From contig JAKSZT010000142.1 in NCBI GenBank assembly GCA_026826555.1, positions 1,952,497 through 2,016,496 on the forward strand: 64,000 nucleotides of DNA, read 5' to 3'. How positions within the stretch are numbered: position 1 is the first letter of the stretch; every line of letters starts with the position of its first letter. Of the stretch, positions 50,541 to 60,701 are shown piece after piece. The position numbers and the translations under genes were made by a program. This DNA comes from Tolypeutes matacus. Its lineage: Eukaryota > Chordata > Mammalia > Cingulata > Chlamyphoridae. The notes under the pieces are model-generated. The model was given only the letters and a program-made list of their open reading frames with translations, ran no database searches and had not been told where the DNA came from.

Positions 50541-52505
50541 TAATGGAAAAGTGTGATTCATAACAAGTATGCAAGGGTGGTTCAACATAAAAAAATTAGT
50601 AAGTGAAAATACCACATTAACAAAACAAAGGGAAAAACATGATCATATCAATTAATGCAGAAGAGGAATTTGACAAAATCCATTAAATTATTTGATTAAA
50701 ACCCTTAGAAAATTGGAGTAGAAGGAAATTTCAACCACTTGAAACTATTTGCAGATGACATGATCTTCTATGCAGAAAATCCTGATAAGTTCACATAAAA
50801 CCTATTGGAATTAATAAATGAATTCAGCAAAGTGGCTGGGGTACAAGATCAACATGCAAAATCAGCAGTGTTCTATATACTAGTAATGAACAATCAGAAG
50901 AAAAAATTAAGAAAAAAAATTCCATTTACAATAGTACCTAAAAGAATCAAATATCTAGGAATAAAACTAACAAATATGTAAAGGCCTTGTACACAGATAA
51001 CACCAAGACATTGCTAATAGAAATGAAAGAAGACCTAAGTAAATGGAAAGACATTCCATGCTCATGGATTGGAAGACTAAGTATTGTTATGATGTCAATT
51101 CTACCCAAAATGATTTACAGACTCAATGCAAATCCCATCGAAATTCCAATAGCTTTCTTTGCAGAAATGGAGAAGACATTCATTAAATTTTTATGGAAGG
51201 GAAAGGAACCGTGAATAACAAAAGCATCTTGAATAAGAAGAATGAAATTGGGGGCAAACAATTCCTGATCTTAAAAGTTATTACAAAGCCATAATAACAC
51301 AACAGCAAGGTACTGGTACAAGAACATATATAGACCAATCAAATAGGATTGATAGCTGAGAAATCAACCCTCAAATTTATGGCCAACTGGTTTTTGACAA
51401 GTTTGCCAAATCCACTCAATGAGGTAAGAATAGTCTCTTCAATGAATGGTGCTGGAAAACTTGGATGTCCATGTGCAAAAGAATTAATGTTGATCCCTAC
51501 ACCTCACACCATAAACACAAATCAACTCAAATTAAATCAAAGGACTAAATATAAGAATCAAATTATAAAATTCCTAGAAGAAAACATAGGGAAACATCTT
51601 CAGCAACTTGTATTAGGCAATGGTTTCTAGACTTTATACTCAAAGCACAAGCAAAAAAAGAAAAAAAAGAAAAAAAAAAAGACTTTCTCATGAAAGTAAA
51701 ACAACAGTGGACTCAATGGGAGAAAATATTTGGAAACTTTTTATCTGACAAGAGTTAAATATCTAGAAAACATAAATAAAACATACAACTCAATAATAAA
51801 AAGACAAAGGACCCATTTAAAATATGTACAAAGAGTTTGAATAGATATTTCTCCAAAGAAGATAAACAAAGAAGATAAACCAAAGAGCATATGAAAATAT
51901 GTACACCATCACTGGCTATCAGAGAAATGCAAATAAAAACCACAATGTGATGGCATTTCACCTTCACTAGAATGGCTACTATTTAAAAACAAACAAACAA
52001 ACAAACAAACAAAACAGAAAATAACAAATATTGGAGAGGATGTGGAAAAATAGAACACTCATTCATTGTTGGTGGGAATGTAAAATTTTGTAGCTACTGT
52101 GGAAGACATTTTGGCAGTTCTCTGGTAGGTAAGTATAGAATTCCATATGTCTTAGCAATCGCACTGCTATGTATGTACCCAAAAGACTTGAAAACTGGGA
52201 CTCTTTATCTGCACACTAGAATTCATGGTGGCATTATTTACAATTATCAAAAAATGGAGGCAACCTAAGTGTCCATCAACTGATGAATGGATAAGATATG
52301 GTTTATGCATTCAATGGAATATTATCCTGTCATGAAAAAAATGTATTTCTAATACATGTGACAACAAGGATGAATATAATAAATCATGTTGAGTGAAAAC
52401 AGCCAGCCACTATGGACAAATATTGTATGAGCTCATTGATATGAACTAATTAGAAGTAATATAGAATATAGCTCTCCAGGGGATGAGAATGAATAAGAAA
52501 TAGGC

Positions 52506-52935
52506 ATTAAAAGTTGGTTCCCCATCTCACACCACACACAATAATTAATTCAAAATGGATCATAGACCTATATATAAGAGCTAAAGCTATAAAATTCATT
52601 GAAGAAATTTTAAGAGTAATTCTCCATGGTCTTTGATTAGGCAATGGTTTCTTAGATATGACATGAAAAGCCACCAATGATATAAAGAAAAACTAGATTA
52701 ATTTGGACTTCATCAGTATTAAACCAGACCATGCTCTAAATGTTGCCATTAAGAGAGAGAAAAGACAAACCACAGAATGGGAGAAAGTATTAACAAAGCA
52801 TATATATGATGATAGAGTATGATCCCAAAAATATAAAGAACTAAACTCAGTATTAATAAGACAAATAATTTTGAAAACTCAGCAATGATTAGAAGAGACA
52901 TTTCTCCACCAAAGATATTTATTTTAAAAACAAAA
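52506..52935 (+). mobile_element. Second L1 ORF2 C-terminal fragment, unit B
   Basis: Counterpart of 35321-35930 without the SINE; the empty SINE site lies near 52845. Confidence 0.7.
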
Positions 52936-53563
52936 ACAACTGTATTATTAGGAATAAGAAGGGTGCTACATGTTTTCCAGCAGGAGATCCTCAGAAGTCA
53001 TGAAGTGCGTAAATAAGGTCCCTTCTTTTTCTAAGCACCCCATGAAGACAACAAAACTGTCAACCTCATCAAGAAACTAAACTTTATGAGTACTCAATAA
53101 ACTCTCCTCATGCACACTTCCTATTTATTTCCTCTCTTAAGGGTATCCTCTATACGAACTTATTGTTGCACAGATTAGTTCTGTATGTCTTCAAAGTGAT
53201 TTAAATAAATTAATAAAGCATTATTCTCTGAATCTAACATTTTAAATTCAGTTTTAATTCTGTGAAATTTTAATCCTCTCTAGTAACTGATATTGTTTTT
53301 CATTAAGAATTCTTAACTTATTTAATGCAGAGAAAGAACAATAGATTTTGCCTCCACTTTCAGAGACTAGATTTTTCCTATATCTAAACAACTTTTAAGA
53401 TTTCATTTTCATAGGTAAATTAGCTGATTTGATTTCTTAAAGTCATATACCTGGAAGGTTCACTTAATTGAAGTTCTCCTATCAAACCAATCACCACCAC
53501 CCACCCCCTTTCATTGGGAGTTAAGGTATATTGTCCCATTCTGGCAGTATTTATCTCATTTTG

Positions 53564-53647
53564 ATTGGTGAGGTGCTGTCTCTAAAATTGTGAATGATGC
53601 CTGAAAAATCAGATATATATTTAAGTAGAAGCAGAAGCTCTAAAGTT
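53564..53647 (+). promoter_or_regulatory. Possible proximal promoter, receptor B
   Basis: Same inverted CCAAT (53564-53568) and TATA-like box (53614-53625) as in unit A, unchanged. The same caveat applies: it may be intron sequence. Confidence 0.3.
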
Positions 53648-53691
53648 TGCAGTAAAACTGGAATAACAATCCATGTTCATTTCACTGATTG

Positions 53692-53714
53692 AGCTGTGTT
53701 TCTTTCCTGTTCAG
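53692..53714 (+). other. Likely 3' splice site before receptor B exon
   Basis: Pyrimidine tract ending in CAG (AG at 53713-53714), 29 bp ahead of the ATG. Confidence 0.55.
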
Positions 53715-53743
53715 ATAAATGAAGATAAGTCTTTCCAAAGTCG

Positions 53744-54718
53744 ATGAATGAGATAAATATTTCTCGGGTGTCTGAATTTGTGTTGCTGGGACTCTCTAGT
53801 TCTCAGGAGCTTCAACCTTTGTTTTTTGTCACATTTTTACTACTTTACACAGGAATCCTGCTGGGCAACATTCTCATCATCCTCACTGTGTCCTCAGATT
53901 CCTGCCTTCATACCCCCATGTACTTTCTGCTTGCAAACCTCTCTTTTACAGATATATGTGTTGCTTCCTTCGCTACCCCCAAAATGATTGCTGACTTTCT
54001 GGTAGAGCGCAAGACTATTTCTTTTGAAGCCTGCTTGGCTCAGATGTTCTTTCTCCATCTATTTGGTAGTGGTGAAATGGTGCTCCTTGTCTCCATGGCC
54101 TATGACCGTTATGTTGCGATTTGCAAACCGCTCCACTACATGACAATCATGAGCCGCCGTGTGTGTGTTATTCTGGTCCTCATCTCCTGGTGTGTTGGCC
54201 TCATCCATACTACTATCCAGATGTCATTTGCCGTTAACTTGCCTTTTTGTGGTCCTAATCAGGTTGATAGCTTTTTCTGTGACCTCCCTCTAGTGACCAA
54301 GCTGGCCTGCAGAGACACTTACTTTGTTAGCCTGCTAATCGTTGCAAACAGTGGCTTTCTTTCCATGATTTCCTTCCTTCTCCTGGTCATCTCCTACACT
54401 GTTATACTTAACACTGTTAGGAAGCGGTCCTCTGCCAGCATGGCAAAGGCCCGCTCCACATTGACCGCCCACATCACTGTGGTCACATTATACTTAGGGC
54501 CATGCATCTTCATCTATGTGTGGCCCTTCAACAGTTATTCAGTTAACAAGGTCTTTGCTGTATTCTACAGCATCTTTACTCCCATTTTAAACCCAGTTAT
54601 CTATACTCTACGGAACAAAGAGGTGAAAGCAGCTATGTCAAAACTGAAAAGCAGGTATTTGAAACCTGGGCAGGTTTCTGCAGCCCTAAGAAATTTTCAT
54701 TTTCTGGAAACAAGGTAA
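53744..54718 (+). CDS. Olfactory receptor B, family 4 (OR4K-like)
   Basis: Intact 324-residue odorant receptor, tandem paralogue of the gene at 36738, with all the same motifs at the same residue positions (NIS 5-7, GN 41-42, MAYDRYVAIC 118-127, C97/C179, PILNPVIYTLRN 280-291). It differs at 10 residues: E22, L26, V174, F271, S276, K307, P308, A314, L315 and F318 versus K, F, I, L, T, N, T, V, I and I in gene A. Seven of the ten lie in the last 54 residues (TM7 and the C-terminal tail). The start is set by the unit-wide ATG; the upstream in-frame extension seen in A is lost here through a one-base difference. Both copies look functional. Ligand unknown. Confidence 0.95.
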   Translation: MNEINISRVSEFVLLGLSSSQELQPLFFVTFLLLYTGILLGNILIILTVSSDSCLHTPMYFLLANLSFTDICVASFATPKMIADFLVERKTISFEACLAQMFFLHLFGSGEMVLLVSMAYDRYVAICKPLHYMTIMSRRVCVILVLISWCVGLIHTTIQMSFAVNLPFCGPNQVDSFFCDLPLVTKLACRDTYFVSLLIVANSGFLSMISFLLLVISYTVILNTVRKRSSASMAKARSTLTAHITVVTLYLGPCIFIYVWPFNSYSVNKVFAVFYSIFTPILNPVIYTLRNKEVKAAMSKLKSRYLKPGQVSAALRNFHFLETR

Positions 54719-55017
54719 ATTACAGGAATGTAACCGCTCTAGTGTACACTGTAGACTTTTACAAATGGAATATCTGTGATGAAAGCAAATCATTTTGTAA
54801 TAGATTGATTGGGAATCATGAATGAAAGCTTGATGATAAAAAAAATCCTTCATAATCCTCACTAGTATTTTCTATATTTTCTTCTCTCCAACATATTTTT
54901 AATTTCTGTTCTCTAATTTTTTCTTTATTTAAAACCATTTTAAGGTGGAAGCTTATTGTTTTAAAACACATTGAGAAATATCTTTTACTTGTAAACAGAA
55001 AAAAAAAAATTAAACCC

Positions 55018-55440
55018 TTCCATGGGGTTTAGTGGGTCCTGGGGCCTGGTTGTGCCTCCCTAAGGGAAACTCAGCCCAAGGATACAGCTGCCTGCATACC
55101 CCAGGACAGAAGTTAAAAAGTAACAAACCTCCTCACAGAAGAACAACAAACAGACAATATTATTGACTGTAACTTTCTCCAGGCTGTTTAATTTTTTCCT
55201 AGAGTTATATCACCAGATCCCATTTATTTGGTTCATGTGACCCTAGCAGAAACTGTTGTTCTGAGACTCTATATATTACCCCTCATTTTCCTGCAAGATC
55301 TACTTTAATTCTCAGCCTGCCACTGCCTAAGATCCTCTCCTGTCTGTAAATCCCAATAAATAAAGCTCATGTTTGACACCTGTGCTGAGTGCAGCCTTTG
55401 GTCTTGTGGCCGCCCTGAATTGGTGCACCACAGCAACAGG
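55018..55440 (+). repeat. LTR-like repeat with polyadenylation signal, unit B
   Basis: Counterpart of 38013-38460, with AATAAA at 55355-55360 and 55359-55364. A candidate transcript end for receptor B. Confidence 0.5.
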
Positions 55441-55513
55441 GTTTTAACAGCTTAACTTTCAAATAAAGGATGGTTTACACCACAATTTTAGAGTGATTAA
55501 AGTTATATATGTC

Positions 55514-55776
55514 ATTATATATCTTGCCATAGCCTACAGAATTGTGTGGAATACAATGTAAACTACAATGTAAACTGTAGTCCATTCATAGTGGCAATGC
55601 TCCAAAATGTGTTCATCAATTGCAATGAGTGTATCACACTAATAAAAGAAGTTGTTAATATTGGGGATAGTGGGAGGTCTGGGGAGTGGGGCATATGGGA
55701 ATCCCTTATATTTTTTTATGTATCATTTTATGTAATCTGAGTATCTTTTAAAAATAAAAAAATATATATATTTTAA
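55514..55776 (+). mobile_element. L1 3' UTR tail, only in unit B
   Basis: 263-bp 5'-truncated L1 tail ending in an A-rich stretch. The target duplication is AAAGTTATATATGTC (55499-55513) and AAAGATATTTATGTC (55777-55791). Unit A has the empty site near 38507, so it inserted after the duplication. Confidence 0.85.
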
Positions 55777-56279
55777 AAAGATATTTATGTCTATACCATA
55801 GAGAAAATAGAGATATTTATATATATATAGTATATAGTAGTTGTATGATATTCAATGTATGATATGGCTAATTTGAATGCACTTAAAAATGCCTTATGTG
55901 ACTGAGAGTATATGACTACCATTGCATGATTGATTTCAATGGTGTCAATAAAAGTGCTAAATCCCAATGGCTATCCCACAAAAAGTCATTTGCATTCATG
56001 AACATGTTTCAGAAATCATTATTTAAGGTGATTACTTACCAAATATTATTCATAGATAACAACTTACTGTATACATTTATTTAACCATGTGTGTTGTATT
56101 TATTTGTTTTTGTCTTTTGAAAATGATACAATAATCTAGGTAATTTCAAGATGAATTTTAATTTTTTACCACTCCATTTTCATAAGGATGGGTGTCTGAA
56201 TCTTAGCATAGATATTCTATCTACCCCTATGAATTAATGTTTGCTCTCTTTCTCTTTATTTAAAAAAAATGGTTTTTTA

Positions 56280-56331
56280 GATGTTGTTAATGTGGGAAAG
56301 TGTGGGAGGCGGGGGTGATGGGGTAGATGGG

Positions 56332-56375
<44 letters not shown>

Positions 56376-56520
56376 ATATTTAGGCAAGGGAGTAAAGAGT
56401 TTATTAAGAAACAAGAAAAGAGTACACAACCTGAGACCAAGATTGTGGGTGTGCTAGAGAGTCCCTTATATTTTTTATGTAAAATTTATGTGACCTAACT
56501 TCTTTAAAAATAAAAAATAA
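56280..56520 (+). mobile_element. L1 3' tail, unit B
   Basis: Counterpart of 39013-39235, with a longer (TA)n run at 56337-56362. Confidence 0.65.
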
Positions 56521-56546
56521 AATGTTAAAAATAGTTTTTAAAATAT

Positions 56547-57256
56547 TGTCTTAGTTATCCAAAGGGGTGACAATGCAAAGTACCAGAAATGTGTTGGCCT
56601 TTATAAAGGGGATGTATTTCAGGTAAAATGCTCCAGTACTGAGGTCGTGAAATTTTCAAATCAAGCACCATCTGAGATTTCTCACCAAAGTTAGCTACTG
56701 TTGATTCTTGGTTCCTGCTATGTGATGAAGATGACTATCAATCTCTGCCTACCCCTCCAGAGTCTACCATCTCTCAGAACTCAGCTGGAGGCAACCGGGC
56801 ATAGAGCTTGTTTTTTCTGGGGTCTCCTCTCTCAGTCATGGGTCCTCCACTTTTTCCCCACATTTAGCTGTCAGCTATTAGACATAGCTTGCCTCTTCAC
56901 CCTGGGCTCATCTCCTTTGCTGCTTCTTGGGCCGAAGGCCCACTGGGCCCTTTCTCCATGTTTCAGTGCTCTGCTGGTTTCAGACTACAGGACCTCTGTC
57001 AGCCTCTCAGGGACTCTGTTTTCTTGTAGTCCTCTCTCTCACATGGCTGGATCAAAATGGTGGCTTCCTTCTTTCTTAGTTTCTGACTCTCTCTGTGTCT
57101 CCATTTATATTAGCTCCAGTCAGAGGGAAGAGAGTCAACCTGAGTCATGCCTCACTAACATGGTACAATCAAAAGGGTCTCTCAATCACAGGAGTGGATT
57201 AGTTAAAAAACAGTCTTTTTCTTTTGAGGATTCATAAAAGAACTTAAACTGTCACA
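56547..57256 (+). repeat. Solo LTR (710 bp)
   Basis: TG...CA ends (TGTCTTAG ... CTGTCACA), 5-bp target duplication AATAT at 56542-56546 and 57257-57261. A 178-codon open stretch at 56701-57237 has low-complexity composition and no homology I recognise, so it is not called a gene. The right breakpoint of the tandem duplication lies about 105 bp inside this LTR. Confidence 0.85.
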
Positions 57257-57885
57257 AATATTTATCAGTAGCAATTATCATTCTTTCTATATGAACTTTT
57301 TTCTCTTTCTTACAGATGTTTTGCATTTACAGAATAATCATGCATGAAATACAGGATTCCAATACATTATCGTATTAACAGCTTATATTGGTGTAGAACA
57401 TTTGTTACAATTAATGCTAAAACATTTTTATAATCATACTTTTAACCATAGACAATGTTGTAATTTAAGGTCCACTGAGTAATGTAGTAACATGGATTTT
57501 ATTTTTTAATTTATTATGTTTATACAATTTGATATTTCCTACTGTAATCATATTCAGATATATATTTCAGTGTTGATTATTTTCACAATGTTGTGTTACC
57601 ATCATCACCATCCATGAATAAAATATTTCCATCATACCAAATAGGAAACCTCTGAAAATGAAGCCTTAACTTCCCACTCCCATTCTCTTTCCTCTTCCCC
57701 ATCCCATGGTAACCTGTATTCTAGATTCTAACTCTCTGAGCTTGCTTTTTCTAATTGTGTCAAATGAGTGAGATCATATAATAATTGTCATTTTGTGTGT
57801 GAATTATTTCACTTAATATGATGTCTTCAAGGTTATTTATTCCATGTTGCAGCATGTATCAAGATTTATTGCCAAAACAGTTTTT
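57257..57885 (-). mobile_element. Antisense old L1 3' end
   Basis: Reverse complement of an old L1 3' region, for example 'TTGTGTTACCATCATCACCATCC', 'AATGAGTGAGATCATATAAT' and 'TCAAGGTTATTTATTCCATGTTGCAGC' (given in parts). The young L1 is inserted at its 'CAAGATTTATTGCC' stretch. Confidence 0.65.
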
Positions 57886-59671
57886 GGTGGGGCAAGACGA
57901 CGTTGGTGTAGGAGGGCGCACACTGCAAGCTCCCAGAGCAAGGCGGATTGGGGACGGGGTCCTGCCCGGGGGTCTGTGCTGTGCACGCGTGGAGTGAGAG
58001 GCTTGGGACATCTATCTGCGCTGATCGGCGGCGTGGACCGAACGGTGGAGATTCGTGAGTTTTGAGGCTGCCGGTGGAAGTTGGCACAGGCGGCTGAGCC
58101 CCGCGGTTAGGGAAATAAAAAATAAAACGGCCATTTGGAGCCGCGGGCGGGGGCGAAAAAGTTTTATTTTCTGGGGAGCTGGCTGCCTGGCGCCCCTTGG
58201 ATCTTGTGTGAACAGAGCAAACAAGCTAGTCAGCACCCGGTGAACCGGAGGGGGGATTTTGGTCGGGGAACGCAGCTGATTTCCCTAGCCACCCAGGGAT
58301 AAGACCCGGGCCACTGGGGAGCCAGGAGGAAGGGACACTTCCCAAAGAAGGGAGGGTTCGGTTGGAAGACAGGGAAGGGTATTTTATATTTTTAGACATC
58401 GATCTGGGTGCCTGCACCGCCCCATAGCTTTGGGGAGCAGATAAGCCGACCTGAAGCAGCACCAGGCTGAGAGCAGACGCGAATCTGCACACAAACTGAT
58501 TTACTGAGCAGCCCGGTGACGCTGGAGCTGGGAGCCAGAAGGGGCGGAATCCGCCGTCTTTAGCACTCCTCACTGACTAACATCAGAGTTTCAGCTAACC
58601 TGGGGAGTCCGGTAAGTGGAACGTGCTTGATTAATTTCCACGGGCCCAGCTAGGGTCCCTTCCATAAGGGGGCTGGTCTAGAAGAAGAATTATTTTGGGT
58701 CCTGCATTTGGTTAAAAAAAAAAAAAAAAGTGAGGTCACCTCAACAATTGAAAAATAAATTCTTTTTAATTTAGTTTAATAGCTAAAAGCTGCTTCAGGA
58801 CCTGCATATAGAACCCTGTGGGGAAATTCATTGATAAACACAAGTAGGCAGGAAGGATCCACGTGGACCCTAGGGGAATCATTGACCCCCCTTAGCTCTG
58901 TTTGACTGCTTGCCTGTGTGGATCATTGGTTTCTCTCTGTTACTCTCTGGTCTATTGCTATTATTCCCATTTTCCTCCCCCCTTCCTTTTTCCTTCTATT
59001 TTTTTTTAAATAGATGCTGCCAGCTGGTCGCTTATTTGATGGGCTTCTTATTCAGTAATTTCCCACTCGCTGTATATATTGATTCTGTATTACAAACTAT
59101 CACTTATCCTTCCTGCATGTTTCTGACTTCTGTTTTCTGTTGTGGCTCTTAGAGACAACATTTTTTCATAGGCCCACAACTTAAGGGTGTCAATTTATAT
59201 CCCATCTAATTTGTTTCCTTCTTCTTTTTTCTTTTTTTTTTTTATTAGTATTAACTTTTTACTTTCAGACCTTTCTCTACTATTTCTCTACCTCCTCATA
59301 ATTCTAGCCTTCTAAATCACTATATATATATATATTCCTCCATTTGTTTTCCCAGTCCATTATAGGAACTCCATATTTTTTCCTAGTACTCTACACTGCC
59401 TACACAAGTTAAATATTCATCTCATTAAGTCTCATTTTGCCCCTCTTCTAAATTTTATCAACATTTCTATTATCCCTCTGCCTTCCTTACATCTTTTGAT
59501 TCCTCTGGCCCTAACCTTTTGCTTTCAAGGGAACATAGAAAGAAGTAAGGAAATAAAATAAGAAGAAAAACTGCCAAAGAGAAAACTTAACTCACACGCA
59601 GAACCAACAGCTAAATAAAATTCTAGAGCATAGAGAAAAGCTAATCAACTGAACAAACTCATCAAGATAAT
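57886..59671 (+). promoter_or_regulatory. L1 5' UTR with internal promoter
   Basis: CpG-rich first 740 bp, then AT-rich and T-rich sequence to the ORF1 ATG. L1 5' UTRs drive their own transcription from the first base. The AAGACGACG near the start is a diverged form of the YY1-type site seen in other L1s. Short frames on both strands at 57844-58573 are incidental to the GC content. Confidence 0.75.
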
Positions 59672-60637
59672 ATGATGACCAGAGGGCAACAGAAAAATAC
59701 AAATGACTCTGAAAAACTGGAAAACATGGACCAGTCCAGTGCACAAAATAAAAACCAGGAAGCAATGCAGTACATCGAACAACTAATCAAAGCTATCCAA
59801 ACAAATATCATGGACCAACTTAAAGAACTGAAGGAAGAGATTAAGGATATAAAGAAGACACTGGGAGAACATACTGAAAAAATAGCTAACACACCTAAAA
59901 AGGTAATGGATATGATGGTGAACAAAGACACAAGTCAAGAAATGAAAAAGACGCTGGACTCACATGGCAGCAGAATTGAACAGGCAGAGGAAAGAATTAG
60001 TGATATGGAAGACAATACAGTTGAAATCAAAGAGATTGTAGAAAAGATAGACAAAAAGATAGAAAAAATCCAGTATGGTCTCAGGGAATTAACCGATAAT
60101 GCAAGACGCACAAACATAAGCATTATGGGCATCCCAGAAGGAGAAGAGAAGGGAAAGGGAACAGAAGGAGTGTTGAAGGAAGTTATGGCTGAAAACTTCC
60201 CAACTCTATTGAGAGAGATGGATGTGCAGATCCAGGAAGCACAGCGCACCCCAAATAGTATAAATCCCAACAGGCCAACTCCAAGACATATACTTGTCAA
60301 ACTGTCCAATGCTCAAGACAAAGAGAAAATACTCAAGGCAGCAAGAGAAAAGAGAACCATCACATACAAGGGAAGCACAATAAGATTAAGTGCTGATTTC
60401 TCAGCTGAAACCTTGGAGGCAAGAAGACAGTGGTATGACATAGTCAAAACACTAAAAGAAAAAAACTTCCAGCCACGAATTCTCTATCCAGCAAAATTGG
60501 CATTCAAAAATGATGGAGAGTTCAAAATATTCACAGATAAACAGCAGTTAAGAGAGTATGTCAAGAAGAAACCAGCACTTCAAGAAATACTAAAGGAATC
60601 TCTACAAATTGAAAGGAAAAAACAAAGGAGAGTTTAA
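59672..60637 (+). CDS. L1 ORF1 protein (nucleic acid chaperone)
   Basis: 321 residues, uninterrupted, typical length. ORF1p forms trimers and coats L1 RNA in the cytoplasm. The order is an N-terminal part, a lysine/glutamate-rich coiled coil (about residues 30-135), an RRM domain beginning near 'NISIMGIPEGE' (about 146-156), and a C-terminal domain with 'RHILVKLSN' (about 205), 'AREKRTITYKG', and 'FQPRILYPAKLAF' near residue 270. The first codon is Met-Met; either may start. ORF2 follows 64 bp downstream. The frame appears intact and could still be translated. Confidence 0.9.
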   Translation: MMTRGQQKNTNDSEKLENMDQSSAQNKNQEAMQYIEQLIKAIQTNIMDQLKELKEEIKDIKKTLGEHTEKIANTPKKVMDMMVNKDTSQEMKKTLDSHGSRIEQAEERISDMEDNTVEIKEIVEKIDKKIEKIQYGLRELTDNARRTNISIMGIPEGEEKGKGTEGVLKEVMAENFPTLLREMDVQIQEAQRTPNSINPNRPTPRHILVKLSNAQDKEKILKAAREKRTITYKGSTIRLSADFSAETLEARRQWYDIVKTLKEKNFQPRILYPAKLAFKNDGEFKIFTDKQQLREYVKKKPALQEILKESLQIERKKQRRV

Positions 60638-60701
60638 AAACAACTGAAAACTCAAAAAGAGAAACAAAACAACATATGACATACATTAACCCAAAGAAAA
60701 A

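Larger units (their letters stand above)
48985..52505 (+). mobile_element. Degraded L1 ORF2 and 3' end, unit B
   Basis: Counterpart of 30955-35320. The RT box near 50746-50760 still reads F-A-D-D, unlike unit A. Part of RT is missing because of a deletion from within the LTR into ORF2 near 50540, and a second gap occurs near 50742. Open pieces at 50987-51214 and 51349-51630 are ORF2 remnants. Confidence 0.8.
39364..56650. repeat. Tandem segmental duplication, unit B
   Basis: Second copy of unit A in the same orientation. It starts inside the old L1 at the position matching 21504 and ends inside the LTR at the position matching 39363. It carries its own receptor gene, a private L1 tail (55514-55776) and a deletion across LTR/L1 (near 50540). 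Confidence 0.9.

Noticed and set aside
49940..52012. Short direct repeats (ACC, AAC, AAAC) as a CRISPR-like or regulatory array
   Set aside because: Plain microsatellites within L1 sequence, without spacers of constant length.
56701..57237. 178-codon open frame
   Set aside because: Lies inside a solo LTR with clear ends and target duplication; composition is low-complexity and no protein motif is seen.
57886..58620. CpG island promoter of a host gene
   Set aside because: The GC-rich block is the L1 5' UTR; no host exon follows.
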